A stretch of 64,000 nucleotides of DNA, from positions 1 through 64,000 of the forward strand of contig NZ_BSNM01000016.1 in assembly GCF_030159995.1 (NCBI RefSeq). Direction: 5' to 3'. Below are positions 38,124 to 45,037 of the stretch, one piece after another (positions within the stretch are counted from its first letter, which is position 1; the number at the start of each line of letters is the position of its first letter). Below the pieces are notes generated by a model, which made no database searches, was not told where the DNA came from, and saw only the letters and a list, made by a program, of their open reading frames with translations. Origin of the DNA: Litoribrevibacter albus. GTDB taxonomy: Bacteria; Pseudomonadota; Gammaproteobacteria; Pseudomonadales; Litoribrevibacteraceae. A program made the translations under genes and the position numbers.

Positions 38124-40202
38124 TTAATTAGCACCGGAAATGCGAGCCTTATTTGCCAAGACCGGGGCAATTCCGTACTTACCGCCCGCATGGGTGGTTT
38201 TCTTAACACCGTCCTGATCCGAGTCGGCTTTGTCACTCACACCGACCAGCAGGATATGCTCACCACTGTCACCCAGTGCTTCTGACATCTGCATCCCACC
38301 GTTCACGACACCATTAAACCAAGACTGATAACGGCTTACCAAGGTTTGAAGATCCAGACCAGTCAGAGTTTCACCTTCCTGATTTTTTAAGTTCAACATC
38401 GCAGAGCGTAACGCTCCTGAAATTGCTGCCAAGGTATTTGGTGTGTATTCCGCGACACCCGCCTGATCCACCCAGGTTTGCAGCGTTTTGTCGTACATGG
38501 TTTGTTCCGCCGCGAGATAAGCACGACGTGCTGCCTCGAAATAGCGCTCATCCTGAGTTGCCGTGAAGGCCGCCGTTAAACCACGAACCGCAGCAAACTG
38601 AGCATCTAACTGTTTAGCCTGTGACGGAATGACTTTCGTGCCTTTGATGACCGCCGAGTCAGACACCACGCCCTGCTTATCCATCAAATGAGTAATCAGG
38701 AAATCCGCCTGACGACGTAGCATAGCCAGTGCAGCTTTCCCTTCTTCGGTATGAAGACGACTGTTGCTTGAATCCGCAGAGGCGTAACCCACCGGCATCG
38801 CATCCAATGCTCTCTGATAAATAGACAGTGCCACCAGCGAATACGCCGCATCAAACGCGGTCACTTGATTGCCAGCAACCCCTTTTGCCGAGACCTCATC
38901 CACAAAGGTTCCCAACTGTTCATTGAAATGCCCTTGCTGAAGATTTTTGAATACCAAAGATGAAACATCCGCCGCGAGAGAAAAGGCATCCTTTCCAACC
39001 ACATCGTTAGATGGATCGGCATCGGTATTTGCTTGCGGTGCGGCGGCAAAAGGCGCTCCGTCAAACACGGCCAGGAACGCAGGATTTTGGTCTTTATTGG
39101 CCTGACGTTGATCGGTCATGGCAAAGAATTCAGCCAACGGCCACAACAACTGCCAATGATCACGTAAGGTAGAACGGCCATCCGCCACCGTTAATTTGCC
39201 AATGGCATTGACCCCGTTAACCTTCTTTTCTTCCACGGTTACACGGTGAGGGAACCACACTCTTTGAGTTCCTTTCACAGAGCCTACAGCATTCAAAGCA
39301 CGGGTACCTAAGGTCTTGCCGTTAAAGGCCAACTGATCTCTCAGGATTAATAGTTTATCGATCGCTTCCTCGGTTAAGACCATGCCATTGAAACCATCAA
39401 AGGCAGATACACCCAGGCTGTAAGTGTCGGAATGGTCCATCACCGCACTATCCGCTTCCACCTCTTCGTCAGACTCGGTCACGTGCATTCCACCCAGAAA
39501 GTCCTGAGACCACATCACTTCTTTCAACAAGATTCCACCGATGGCCGCTGGCACGAATGCACGATCAAAGGTGTTGGTATCCCAAACCAAGGTAGAGAAG
39601 TCCCCACGATAGGCAGGCACACTCTCATTCACAAACAGATAATCTCCGTTTACTTCAACCTCAAGCCCGTGCTGACCGATGGAGGTGGTATTAACCGGCC
39701 CCTGAAAATGCGGAGAGCCTGACGCATAAGGAAGAGAAAGCAGATACAGGTTGTCAGGAACTTTCGAGCTGTCCCGTCCGACGGCGTCACTCAACGCCTG
39801 AATGCGGTCACTCAGTGATTTAAGCGTACCGCCACGCTGCTGGTTCAACGGGCCATTGGCCAAATGCGGACCCATCTGAGACTGATAATTCAGGGCGTAC
39901 ATTGCCTCTTCCGAATACTCATAGCTGTTGATGCCAGCCGCATAATCAAACACGGTTGGTTGGTTTAGCGCATCGGGATCAAGCACATCCAGATCCAACC
40001 CCAACGCTTCCACCAACGGCTCTCCCGACAACTCAAACTCGGTATACGCCAGGAAGTTTGATGCCGGATTCATTGTGCTATCAAGCACCTCAACCTTGGT
40101 TTGAGTTTGAGCAGTCACGGGCAGCGACAAAGAAAGAATAGCCACCGACAGAGCAGCAGAAAGACGCGTCCGAGCGACAGGGAACAGAACGGAGTGAATC
40201 AT
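38124..40202 (-). CDS. Unknown periplasmic protein, Fur-box promoter (692 aa)
   Basis: I start at ATG 40202, which has a GAGGTC site and a signal peptide (MIHSVLFPVARTRLSAALSV... ending VTAQT). The longer frame would run into the Fur box. No CxxCH is present. The second half is helix-rich, with DAAYSLVALSIYQRALD, RYFEAARRAYLAAEQTMYD and TPNTLAAISGALRSAMLNL, resembling an alpha/alpha toroid as in glycosidase-like or YyaL-like proteins. Near the C-terminus DKADSDQDGVKK fits an EF-hand-type calcium loop. I recognise no family. Position between cytochrome genes and an upstream Fur box suggest a role in an iron-responsive electron-transfer or iron-handling pathway. Confidence 0.7.
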   Translation of the reverse strand: MIHSVLFPVARTRLSAALSVAILSLSLPVTAQTQTKVEVLDSTMNPASNFLAYTEFELSGEPLVEALGLDLDVLDPDALNQPTVFDYAAGINSYEYSEEAMYALNYQSQMGPHLANGPLNQQRGGTLKSLSDRIQALSDAVGRDSSKVPDNLYLLSLPYASGSPHFQGPVNTTSIGQHGLEVEVNGDYLFVNESVPAYRGDFSTLVWDTNTFDRAFVPAAIGGILLKEVMWSQDFLGGMHVTESDEEVEADSAVMDHSDTYSLGVSAFDGFNGMVLTEEAIDKLLILRDQLAFNGKTLGTRALNAVGSVKGTQRVWFPHRVTVEEKKVNGVNAIGKLTVADGRSTLRDHWQLLWPLAEFFAMTDQRQANKDQNPAFLAVFDGAPFAAAPQANTDADPSNDVVGKDAFSLAADVSSLVFKNLQQGHFNEQLGTFVDEVSAKGVAGNQVTAFDAAYSLVALSIYQRALDAMPVGYASADSSNSRLHTEEGKAALAMLRRQADFLITHLMDKQGVVSDSAVIKGTKVIPSQAKQLDAQFAAVRGLTAAFTATQDERYFEAARRAYLAAEQTMYDKTLQTWVDQAGVAEYTPNTLAAISGALRSAMLNLKNQEGETLTGLDLQTLVSRYQSWFNGVVNGGMQMSEALGDSGEHILLVGVSDKADSDQDGVKKTTHAGGKYGIAPVLANKARISGAN

Positions 40203-40254
40203 GAAAGACCTCGAATCATACAAAAGCGACCACTGCATTCGCAGAGTCATTACT

Positions 40255-40273
40255 AATAATGATTCTCATTCTA
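40255..40273 (-). promoter_or_regulatory. Fur box upstream of the 692-aa gene
   Basis: Read on the minus strand, TAGAATGAGAATCATTATT matches the 19-bp Fur consensus GATAATGATAATCATTATC at 15 of 19 positions. It ends 53 bp before the ATG and overlaps a possible -10 (TAGAAT), the geometry expected for repression by iron-loaded Fur. Confidence 0.75.
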
Positions 40274-40341
40274 TAAAGAAATTTGTAGAGGAAAAGACTT
40301 GGGAAAGCGTAACTCATTCTTCATTGATCCAAATCAAGAAG

Positions 40342-40354
40342 AATGAGTCTCATT
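40342..40354. promoter_or_regulatory. Second Fur-like inverted repeat
   Basis: AATGAG-T-CTCATT is a perfect 6-1-6 palindrome that matches the Fur core at 10 of 13 positions. It lies about 70 bp upstream of the stronger Fur box and 60 bp after the cytochrome c4-like stop. It could be an auxiliary operator. Confidence 0.45.
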
Positions 40355-40413
40355 TACAGGGGAATACAATTTTCAGCGGTTGGTGTTTCTCACTACGCTC
40401 ACAGGCAGTGCGG

Positions 40414-41070
40414 TTATTCAAGCGAAGAAAGATACACAGCGATGTCTTTGATCTCCTGATTAGACAAGCCTTTGGCAATGGCAGTCATCGGAGATTGGTT
40501 ACGATCACGATGGTCAGTCTTAAACTTTTCCAGCGTTTTGACCAAGTAGGCTGCAGGCTGACTGGCCAAGCGCGGCAGCTGATCCCAGCCTTCGGCTTTT
40601 ACACCATGACACATCTGACATTTGGCCTGAAAACCGGCTTGACCTTGAGCAGGTGAGGCATTACTTAGCTTCGAGTTCGGCTTCTTAGCCACGAAAGGCT
40701 TCGCTTTTTGATGGGAAAAATGGATTGCAAGGTTTACCCGCTCTTCCAGTGATAACTTATCTGCCAACTGACTCATCACATAGTTTTTACGTTTGCCGGT
40801 AGCAAACTGTTCAAACTGATTAATTAAATACTTGGCGTTTTGCCCTGCCAGGTTTGGAATAAACTCTCGCTTTGAGTTTCCATCGGTGCCATGACAGTAG
40901 CCACACAGACTGGCCTTCTCCTCGCCCAATCGAGCCGACTCCGACTGAGTCTGAGGATTCGACTGAATCGCATCCAACAGTTGATATTGCTCATTCAGAT
41001 CGGCCTGAACGTTCAGTGCCAATAATAACAAACCGCACAAGATCCATCTCGATGTAGCCCATTTAGACAT
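40414..41070 (-). CDS. Diheme cytochrome c4-like protein
   Basis: 218 aa. A signal peptide (1-23) is followed by two class-I cytochrome domains: C56-GYC-H60 and C151-QMC-H155. Probable axial methionines are M99 (YVMSQLAD) and M195 (SPMTAIAKGLS). The NLAGQNAKYLINQFEQFATGKR segment is typical of c4/c553 proteins, which carry electrons between membrane complexes in the periplasm. The start has a strong AAGGAGG site. It is the first gene of the cytochrome cluster; the 19-bp tandem repeats lie immediately upstream. Confidence 0.9.
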   Translation of the reverse strand: MSKWATSRWILCGLLLLALNVQADLNEQYQLLDAIQSNPQTQSESARLGEEKASLCGYCHGTDGNSKREFIPNLAGQNAKYLINQFEQFATGKRKNYVMSQLADKLSLEERVNLAIHFSHQKAKPFVAKKPNSKLSNASPAQGQAGFQAKCQMCHGVKAEGWDQLPRLASQPAAYLVKTLEKFKTDHRDRNQSPMTAIAKGLSNQEIKDIAVYLSSLE

Positions 41071-41106
41071 AGCCCCTCCTTATGAACGCCTTATGTAACG
41101 CTTATG

Positions 41107-41220
41107 GTGTTAACCGCAAGAATGAGTGTTAACCGCCAATAACAGTGTTAACCACAAATAATAGTTTTAACCACAAAAATGAGTGTTAATCACAAGTATT
41201 GGTTATTCACTACAAATACT
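41107..41220. repeat. Six tandem 19-bp repeats
   Basis: Units start at 41107, 41126, 41145, 41164, 41183 and 41202, all exactly 19 bp, with a partial seventh. The first two are GTGTTAACCGCAAGAATGA and GTGTTAACCGCCAATAACA, and later units diverge. The shared core is GT(G/T)TTAA(C/T)C(A/G)C. They fill most of the left half of the 357-bp gap between the cytochrome c4-like gene and hisA, and could bind a protein controlling either gene. The period of 19 is not a multiple of three, and no ORF is encoded. Confidence 0.85.
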
Positions 41221-41356
41221 GTGGTTAATCGAAAGGGGGGCACTGTATATGGAGTCACCCAATAAGAAATTGAGACAGATCAATAACCCTTCATTTATCC
41301 ATACTTCTTATACGTGTTTAACCAATGTCGATCGGAAAGATATTTCACCTCAGCGC

Positions 41357-41384
41357 TTCGCAACGAAGTTGCATCCGGTATAAT
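41357..41384 (+). promoter_or_regulatory. Candidate promoter of hisA
   Basis: TTCGCA (41357-41362), a 16-bp spacer and a perfect TATAAT (41379-41384) precede the gene by about 44 bp. A small CTTCG-CAA-CGAAG inverted repeat overlaps the -35. Confidence 0.5.
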
Positions 41385-41427
41385 GAGCGCCTTCTTCCGT
41401 ATCTATCGTTAGACAACCGAGGCCAAT

Positions 41428-42186
41428 GTGACTCTTTTTCGCCCCTGTATCGATCTTCATCAAGGTAAAGTAAAACAAATCGTCGGTGGTAGCCTGAATG
41501 ACCAAGGTGCCGATACCAACTTTGTCAGCCCATACGACTCGACTTACTATGCCGAACTTTACCGGGATCATCAGCTCACAGGCGGACATGTCATTGCGCT
41601 TGGCCCCGGCAATCAGGAAGCCGCACTTAATGCACTCAAAGCCTGGCCACAGGGCTTACAGTTTGGCGGTGGCGTCAACAATGAAAATGCGGCGGACTAT
41701 CTCGAAGCCGGTGCATCTCATGTGATCGTGACCTCTTACTTGTTCGAGGGCGGCGAATTGTCATCCGACCGTTTGGAAGCCATTAAACGGGAAACAGGCA
41801 AAGAACACCTGGTGCTGGACTTAAGCTGCCGTAAAACCGAATCCGGCTGGAACATCGCCACCGACCGTTGGCAAACCATCACTCAAACCCAAATCACTCC
41901 AGCCACGATCAAAGAACTTTCCGGGCACTGTGCAGAATTCTTAATTCATGCGGCCGATGTGGAAGGTTTGCAAGCAGGCATCGATCAAGACCTGGTAAGC
42001 TATCTGGGCGAGATTTGTGATATTCCTGTGACTTACGCCGGTGGCGCTCGTAGTCTGGACGATTTGAAACTGGTACATCAGTTATCCACAGGCAAAGTAG
42101 ACCTGACCATTGGCAGTGCGTTGGATATTTTCGGGGGCAGCGGCGTGACGCTGGAAGAATGCATCGATTGGAATCAATCGAACTGA
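41428..42186 (+). CDS. hisA: Eukaryote-type HisA isomerase (HIS6-like)
   Basis: Phosphoribosylformimino-5-aminoimidazole carboxamide ribotide isomerase of histidine synthesis. It is a 252-aa (beta/alpha)8 barrel. FRPCIDLHQGKVKQIVGGSL, LQFGGGVNNENA, VTSYLFEGG, LVLDLSCRK, FLIHAADVEGLQAG and VTYAGGARSLDDL match the fungal/plant HIS6 type rather than classical bacterial HisA. The catalytic Asp is in CIDLHQG. It starts at GTG with GAGG 6 nt upstream. It stands alone, convergent with the CPXCG gene, with no his operon in the window. Confidence 0.9.
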   Translation: MTLFRPCIDLHQGKVKQIVGGSLNDQGADTNFVSPYDSTYYAELYRDHQLTGGHVIALGPGNQEAALNALKAWPQGLQFGGGVNNENAADYLEAGASHVIVTSYLFEGGELSSDRLEAIKRETGKEHLVLDLSCRKTESGWNIATDRWQTITQTQITPATIKELSGHCAEFLIHAADVEGLQAGIDQDLVSYLGEICDIPVTYAGGARSLDDLKLVHQLSTGKVDLTIGSALDIFGGSGVTLEECIDWNQSN

Positions 42187-42201
42187 TGGCATGAATAGAC
42201 G

Positions 42202-42390
42202 TTAATCGTTTTCAGTTCGAACGGAAACGATTAACTCGCCCGACGCTTCAGTAACAAAAAACAGAATCGGTCGACAACAAACCTGACAATCTTCAATGTA
42301 TTCGTCCCCAAGCATGGTCGCGTCCAATACGACCTCAAACCACTCTCCACAATAGGGGCATTGTATGGTGTGATTATCCAAGGGATTCAT
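42202..42390 (-). CDS. CPXCG-motif zinc-ribbon protein
   Basis: 62 aa. CPYCGEWFEVVLDA and DCQVCCRPILFFV form the two cysteine knuckles of the small CPXCG family, probably binding zinc. I start at ATG 42390, because GAGG lies 5 nt before it; the frame from 42405 has no such site. Function of the family is unknown. It ends 15 bp from convergent hisA. Confidence 0.88.
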   Translation of the reverse strand: MNPLDNHTIQCPYCGEWFEVVLDATMLGDEYIEDCQVCCRPILFFVTEASGELIVSVRTEND

Positions 42391-42410
42391 ATACACCTCA
42401 CACATTGAAA

Positions 42411-42457
42411 CCGCTGATCGACTCGGTACTCTAATCAGTACGCCGAGCCACCAGCGG
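42411..42457 (-). terminator. Candidate terminator after the H1-like gene
   Basis: A compound hairpin begins 15 bp past the stop. The outer stem is CCGCTG/CAGCGG, the inner stem CTCGG/CCGAG, then a GTACT loop region. Only a short T-run follows, so termination may be partial and the CPXCG gene could be reached by read-through. Confidence 0.4.
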
Positions 42458-42471
42458 ATATCGCCATTACT

Positions 42472-43233
42472 TTATTTGGCTAACAAGTCTTTGGCCTGAG
42501 TCTGCCAAGTCTCGAAACCTCGAACACCGTTGAACGCCTCAAGGTCTTTTGCTCGCTTTGGATCAACAATATCTTCCAACGAGTTAAAACCAGCTTCCGC
42601 CAACTTCTTAACCGTTACCGGACCCACGCCCTTCATTGCTGAAATTTTGGATGCAGAGTTACGTGGCTTGCTGGCAGCCGCTTTTGGTTTGGCTGCTGCA
42701 GAGGTTTTCTTAGCCGCAGGTTTTTCAGCCGCTTTTGGAGCTGCAGTCGCTTTAGCAGCAGGGGCTTTCTTGGCCGGAGCTTTCTTGGCAGGGGCCTTCT
42801 TCGCGGTAGCTGGCTTGGCTTCGGTCTTAACTTCTTGTTTAGTCTCTGCCTTAGCTGCCGGTTTAACCGCCTTAGGAGCTTCTTTCTTCGGGAACGCAGC
42901 CGGGAAACGCGTCGACAACTCATCTTCCAATTGCGCAATGATCTTATCTTTAGCAGCTAACAAGGCTTCCAAGCGCTGATCGAATTCTTGTTGAATCTTC
43001 TTGAGTTGCTTTTCGTATTGCTTTTCAAGTTCTTTAATAATTTTCTTGGCTTGTTTGCTCGGATCTTTACGAAGCTTACGCACTTCTTCGGTGAGCTCAT
43101 CCACCTGCTTTTGCAGTTCCTTCTTGGTAGAGGTCACACGCTCATTGATGTCATTCAACAAATCAGAGCTTTTGCCTTTCGCCTTCTCAAGTTCTTTTTC
43201 CAACTTTTTTTTCAAATCTTTTGCCATGGTCAT
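42472..43233 (-). CDS. Histone H1-like protein with coiled coil and helix-hairpin-helix
   Basis: 253 aa in three parts. Residues 1-108 form a charged coiled coil (LKKKLEKELEKAKGK ... LEKQYEKQLKKIQQEFDQRLEALL). Residues about 115-195 are a Lys/Ala/Pro-rich tail, with KKAPA repeated in tandem, as in AlgP/histone H1-like proteins. Residues 197-253 hold a helix-hairpin-helix (ISAMKGVGPVTVKKLAEAGFNSLEDI). That fits DNA binding and nucleoid organisation. The combination with the coiled coil also resembles phasin-like granule proteins, an alternative. The gene is near two other small basic-protein genes on the same strand. Confidence 0.78.
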   Translation of the reverse strand: MTMAKDLKKKLEKELEKAKGKSSDLLNDINERVTSTKKELQKQVDELTEEVRKLRKDPSKQAKKIIKELEKQYEKQLKKIQQEFDQRLEALLAAKDKIIAQLEDELSTRFPAAFPKKEAPKAVKPAAKAETKQEVKTEAKPATAKKAPAKKAPAKKAPAAKATAAPKAAEKPAAKKTSAAAKPKAAASKPRNSASKISAMKGVGPVTVKKLAEAGFNSLEDIVDPKRAKDLEAFNGVRGFETWQTQAKDLLAK

Positions 43234-43325
43234 AATTCGTCCAAGTGATTTATGTCTAAGTGAGAGTTACTGTTTGCTTTAGCATAGGCCAGCAAACGCG
43301 ATTCCTTAACTGACCTTAGTCAATG

Positions 43326-43565
43326 TTACTGCGCTCGGTTGTTCAGAAAATCTTCAATCAGACCTTCAATAAGCTTTTGTACACTGGTTTCCTGCTCAAT
43401 AGCAACCATCTTCAAGGCTTTTAGGGTCTTCTTGTCTAATCGCAACGAGGTATTCTTTTTGTTTTTATCTTTTGAGACTTTAGCAGAGGCTTTGAGCTTG
43501 TGCTCAACCGACTCTGTTAACTTGGCAGGCTTAACAGATTTGTCCGCAGAATCTGACGATGTCAT
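43326..43565 (-). CDS. Small ribbon-helix-helix protein
   Basis: 79 aa. A disordered, basic N-terminal half precedes a RHH/CopG-like motif (NTSLRLDKKTLKALKMVAIEQ, strand then helix; SVQKLIEGLIEDFL second helix, about 38-74). It probably dimerises on DNA. No toxin gene is adjacent, so an antitoxin role is unsupported. The start has no good ribosome site, which lowers certainty on the first residue. It lies between the H1-like gene and the 37-residue basic microprotein. Confidence 0.75.
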   Translation of the reverse strand: MTSSDSADKSVKPAKLTESVEHKLKASAKVSKDKNKKNTSLRLDKKTLKALKMVAIEQETSVQKLIEGLIEDFLNNRAQ

Positions 43566-43593
43566 CTAAGAAGTACTCTACACAGAAGAAACA

Positions 43594-43626
43594 GGAAAGG
43601 TGGTTTCTCTCGAAAGCCCCCTTTCC
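43594..43626 (-). terminator. Terminator of the 37-residue microprotein gene
   Basis: A GGAAAGG/CCTTTCC stem, with a nested TTTC/GAAA hairpin, begins 12 bp after the stop; on the transcribed strand it is followed by the T-rich TGTTTCTTCTG. It separates the microprotein gene from the RHH gene. Confidence 0.6.
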
Positions 43627-43637
43627 GGTAGAACTAC

Positions 43638-43751
43638 CTAAGCTGCTTTTTTCAGCGCTTTCTTCAGCTTGGCGACTTTTTTGGTTTGCTTAGCAATCTT
43701 TGCTTTGCGTGCTTTGATCTCTTTTTTAATCGCTTTAACTTTCTTAGCCAT
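43638..43751 (-). CDS. 37-residue lysine-rich microprotein
   Basis: A short ORF opening MAKKVKAIKKEIKARKAK and ending KKALKKAA. It has 16 Lys and 1 Arg against a single Glu, with only Ala, Val, Ile, Leu, Thr and Gln otherwise. The heptad-like spacing suggests one amphipathic or charged helix. AAGGAA lies 7 nt before the ATG, and a terminator follows the stop, so it is a well-formed monocistronic gene. A palindrome (43805-43824) lies upstream. It is likely nucleic-acid binding, by charge alone. The neighbouring H1-like and RHH genes support a nucleoid theme. No family is recognised. Confidence 0.75.
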   Translation of the reverse strand: MAKKVKAIKKEIKARKAKIAKQTKKVAKLKKALKKAA

Positions 43752-43804
43752 TGTTCTTTCCTTGTACTAATAAATATGTGAGATAGTCACTAACTTTGTA
43801 AGAC

Positions 43805-43824
43805 AGTGACGTAATGACGTCACT
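43805..43824. promoter_or_regulatory. Perfect 8-4-8 inverted repeat upstream of the microprotein
   Basis: AGTGACGT-AATG-ACGTCACT lies about 54 bp upstream of the microprotein ATG, just beyond a weak -35/-10 pair (TTACAA, 17 bp, CATATT). The perfect symmetry suggests a dimeric DNA-binding protein, possibly the RHH protein encoded next door. The rest of the 239-bp gap up to the hydrolase shows nothing else. Confidence 0.5.
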
Positions 43825-43990
43825 TGCCACCCTAGATGTTCCCTAATTGATGTACAACCCTTTTAACAAAAGCTTCATGAAACCTTCATATTAGTAACAA
43901 AGTTTGACTGGATTTTTGGATCTCCCAAACCACATATGCAGCTTACCCGTTTGAGGCTTGAGCATGATGATCAAGCCAATGTTCATCAAG

Positions 43991-44977
43991 TCACAGTTCA
44001 TCAAGCCAACGTATAAGCGTTGGCAGAAAATCAGGTGCTAACGCTTCCTCTTCCAACCACATCAGCTTTAACCACTCGGCCATACCAAAATCCGTCCCAC
44101 TGAATTGATCGGCCCGCAGCATGGCATGGGTGGCATTGTTAATTTTCTTGGTGGATACCCACGGATTCGTACGCATCTGCCACTGCGCTAATTCATGTTC
44201 CGCATCCACATTCAGATCGCTGTCGCCCCACAGAAGTAACGTCGGACGCTGTATGCCGCGATAGGCTTCAGAGACATTCGATTGGTAGTTCCTCAACACG
44301 AAATAAAAACGATCTCGGTCCATTGGGCTGTCCCGAATCCATTTCAGATACTCGTCATAGCTGGGCGAGGTATCGAAGAACGCAATCTCATGATCATAAC
44401 CGGCAACGCCCTGTTTAATGTCTTCAGGCGTTGCATCTTCGAGCCTCAAACGAGTGGCCGTATAGTATCGACCCTGGTCAATCCATGAGGTAGCAAACCC
44501 GATTCCTATGGCGAAACCAATACGAGATGACGAATCCGCTAACAGCTCAGGCATCACCCAACCGGCCTGACTGAACGCCAGAGCTCCCGTCTGGGCAGGC
44601 TCAAACCCGAATCGCTGCTGAACCGTAGCAGCGGCTGTGGCAACAAGACCTTGGCGATGCGTCATCGTCATCGTTAGCCAATTCCCAGTTGAACCGCCAA
44701 CGCCCGGTTTATCCCAACTGAAAATTGCATAGCCCTGTTCACGCAATGGCTGCCATATCAGCTCGTAGAAGCCTTCGGCATCAAACGATGAAGCACCGTC
44801 GCCATGAACCAACAAGAGCACGGCTTTTGGTGGCTGATCATTGGTTGGTGCCAAATAATGCCCTTCCAGTTGATTAATTCCGTATTCGAAACGTACCGTT
44901 TCCGCATGAATTGAGACGGAAAGACACAACCCTAACCACGCAAGCTGACTCAAGATCCTTGTTACGTTCTTCCACAT
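43991..44977 (-). CDS. Secreted alpha/beta hydrolase
   Basis: 328 aa with a signal peptide (about 1-25, ending IHA). LLVHGDGASSFDAEG gives the oxyanion-hole HG, and GALAFSQAGWVMPEL is the nucleophile elbow. Its first Gly is replaced by Ala (AFSQAG), as in some hydrolases. WGDSDLNVD supplies the acid and NATHAML the catalytic His. The substrate is unknown; esterase or peptidase activity on small molecules is possible. It lies 60 bp after the DUF2860 gene on the same strand, so they may be co-transcribed. Confidence 0.85.
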   Translation of the reverse strand: MWKNVTRILSQLAWLGLCLSVSIHAETVRFEYGINQLEGHYLAPTNDQPPKAVLLLVHGDGASSFDAEGFYELIWQPLREQGYAIFSWDKPGVGGSTGNWLTMTMTHRQGLVATAAATVQQRFGFEPAQTGALAFSQAGWVMPELLADSSSRIGFAIGIGFATSWIDQGRYYTATRLRLEDATPEDIKQGVAGYDHEIAFFDTSPSYDEYLKWIRDSPMDRDRFYFVLRNYQSNVSEAYRGIQRPTLLLWGDSDLNVDAEHELAQWQMRTNPWVSTKKINNATHAMLRADQFSGTDFGMAEWLKLMWLEEEALAPDFLPTLIRWLDEL

Positions 44978-45037
44978 AGCCTTACGCCCCTTCTCTGTAC
45001 GCGCTTTTTTCTCAAATAATGAACAGGCATCAAGACA

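Noticed and set aside
40201-40656. Plus-strand 151-aa ORF
   Set aside because: It crosses the Fur-box region and the cytochrome c4-like gene in antisense, with no ribosome site or motif.
41107-41220. CRISPR array or plasmid iteron origin
   Set aside because: The units are contiguous, without spacers, and no replication or cas gene is nearby.
42530-42979. Plus-strand 149-aa Ala-rich ORF
   Set aside because: It is the antisense shadow of the Lys/Ala/Pro-rich tail of the H1-like gene.
43326-43565. Toxin-antitoxin pair with the RHH protein as antitoxin
   Set aside because: No toxin-like gene overlaps or adjoins; the neighbour is a lysine-rich microprotein separated by a terminator.
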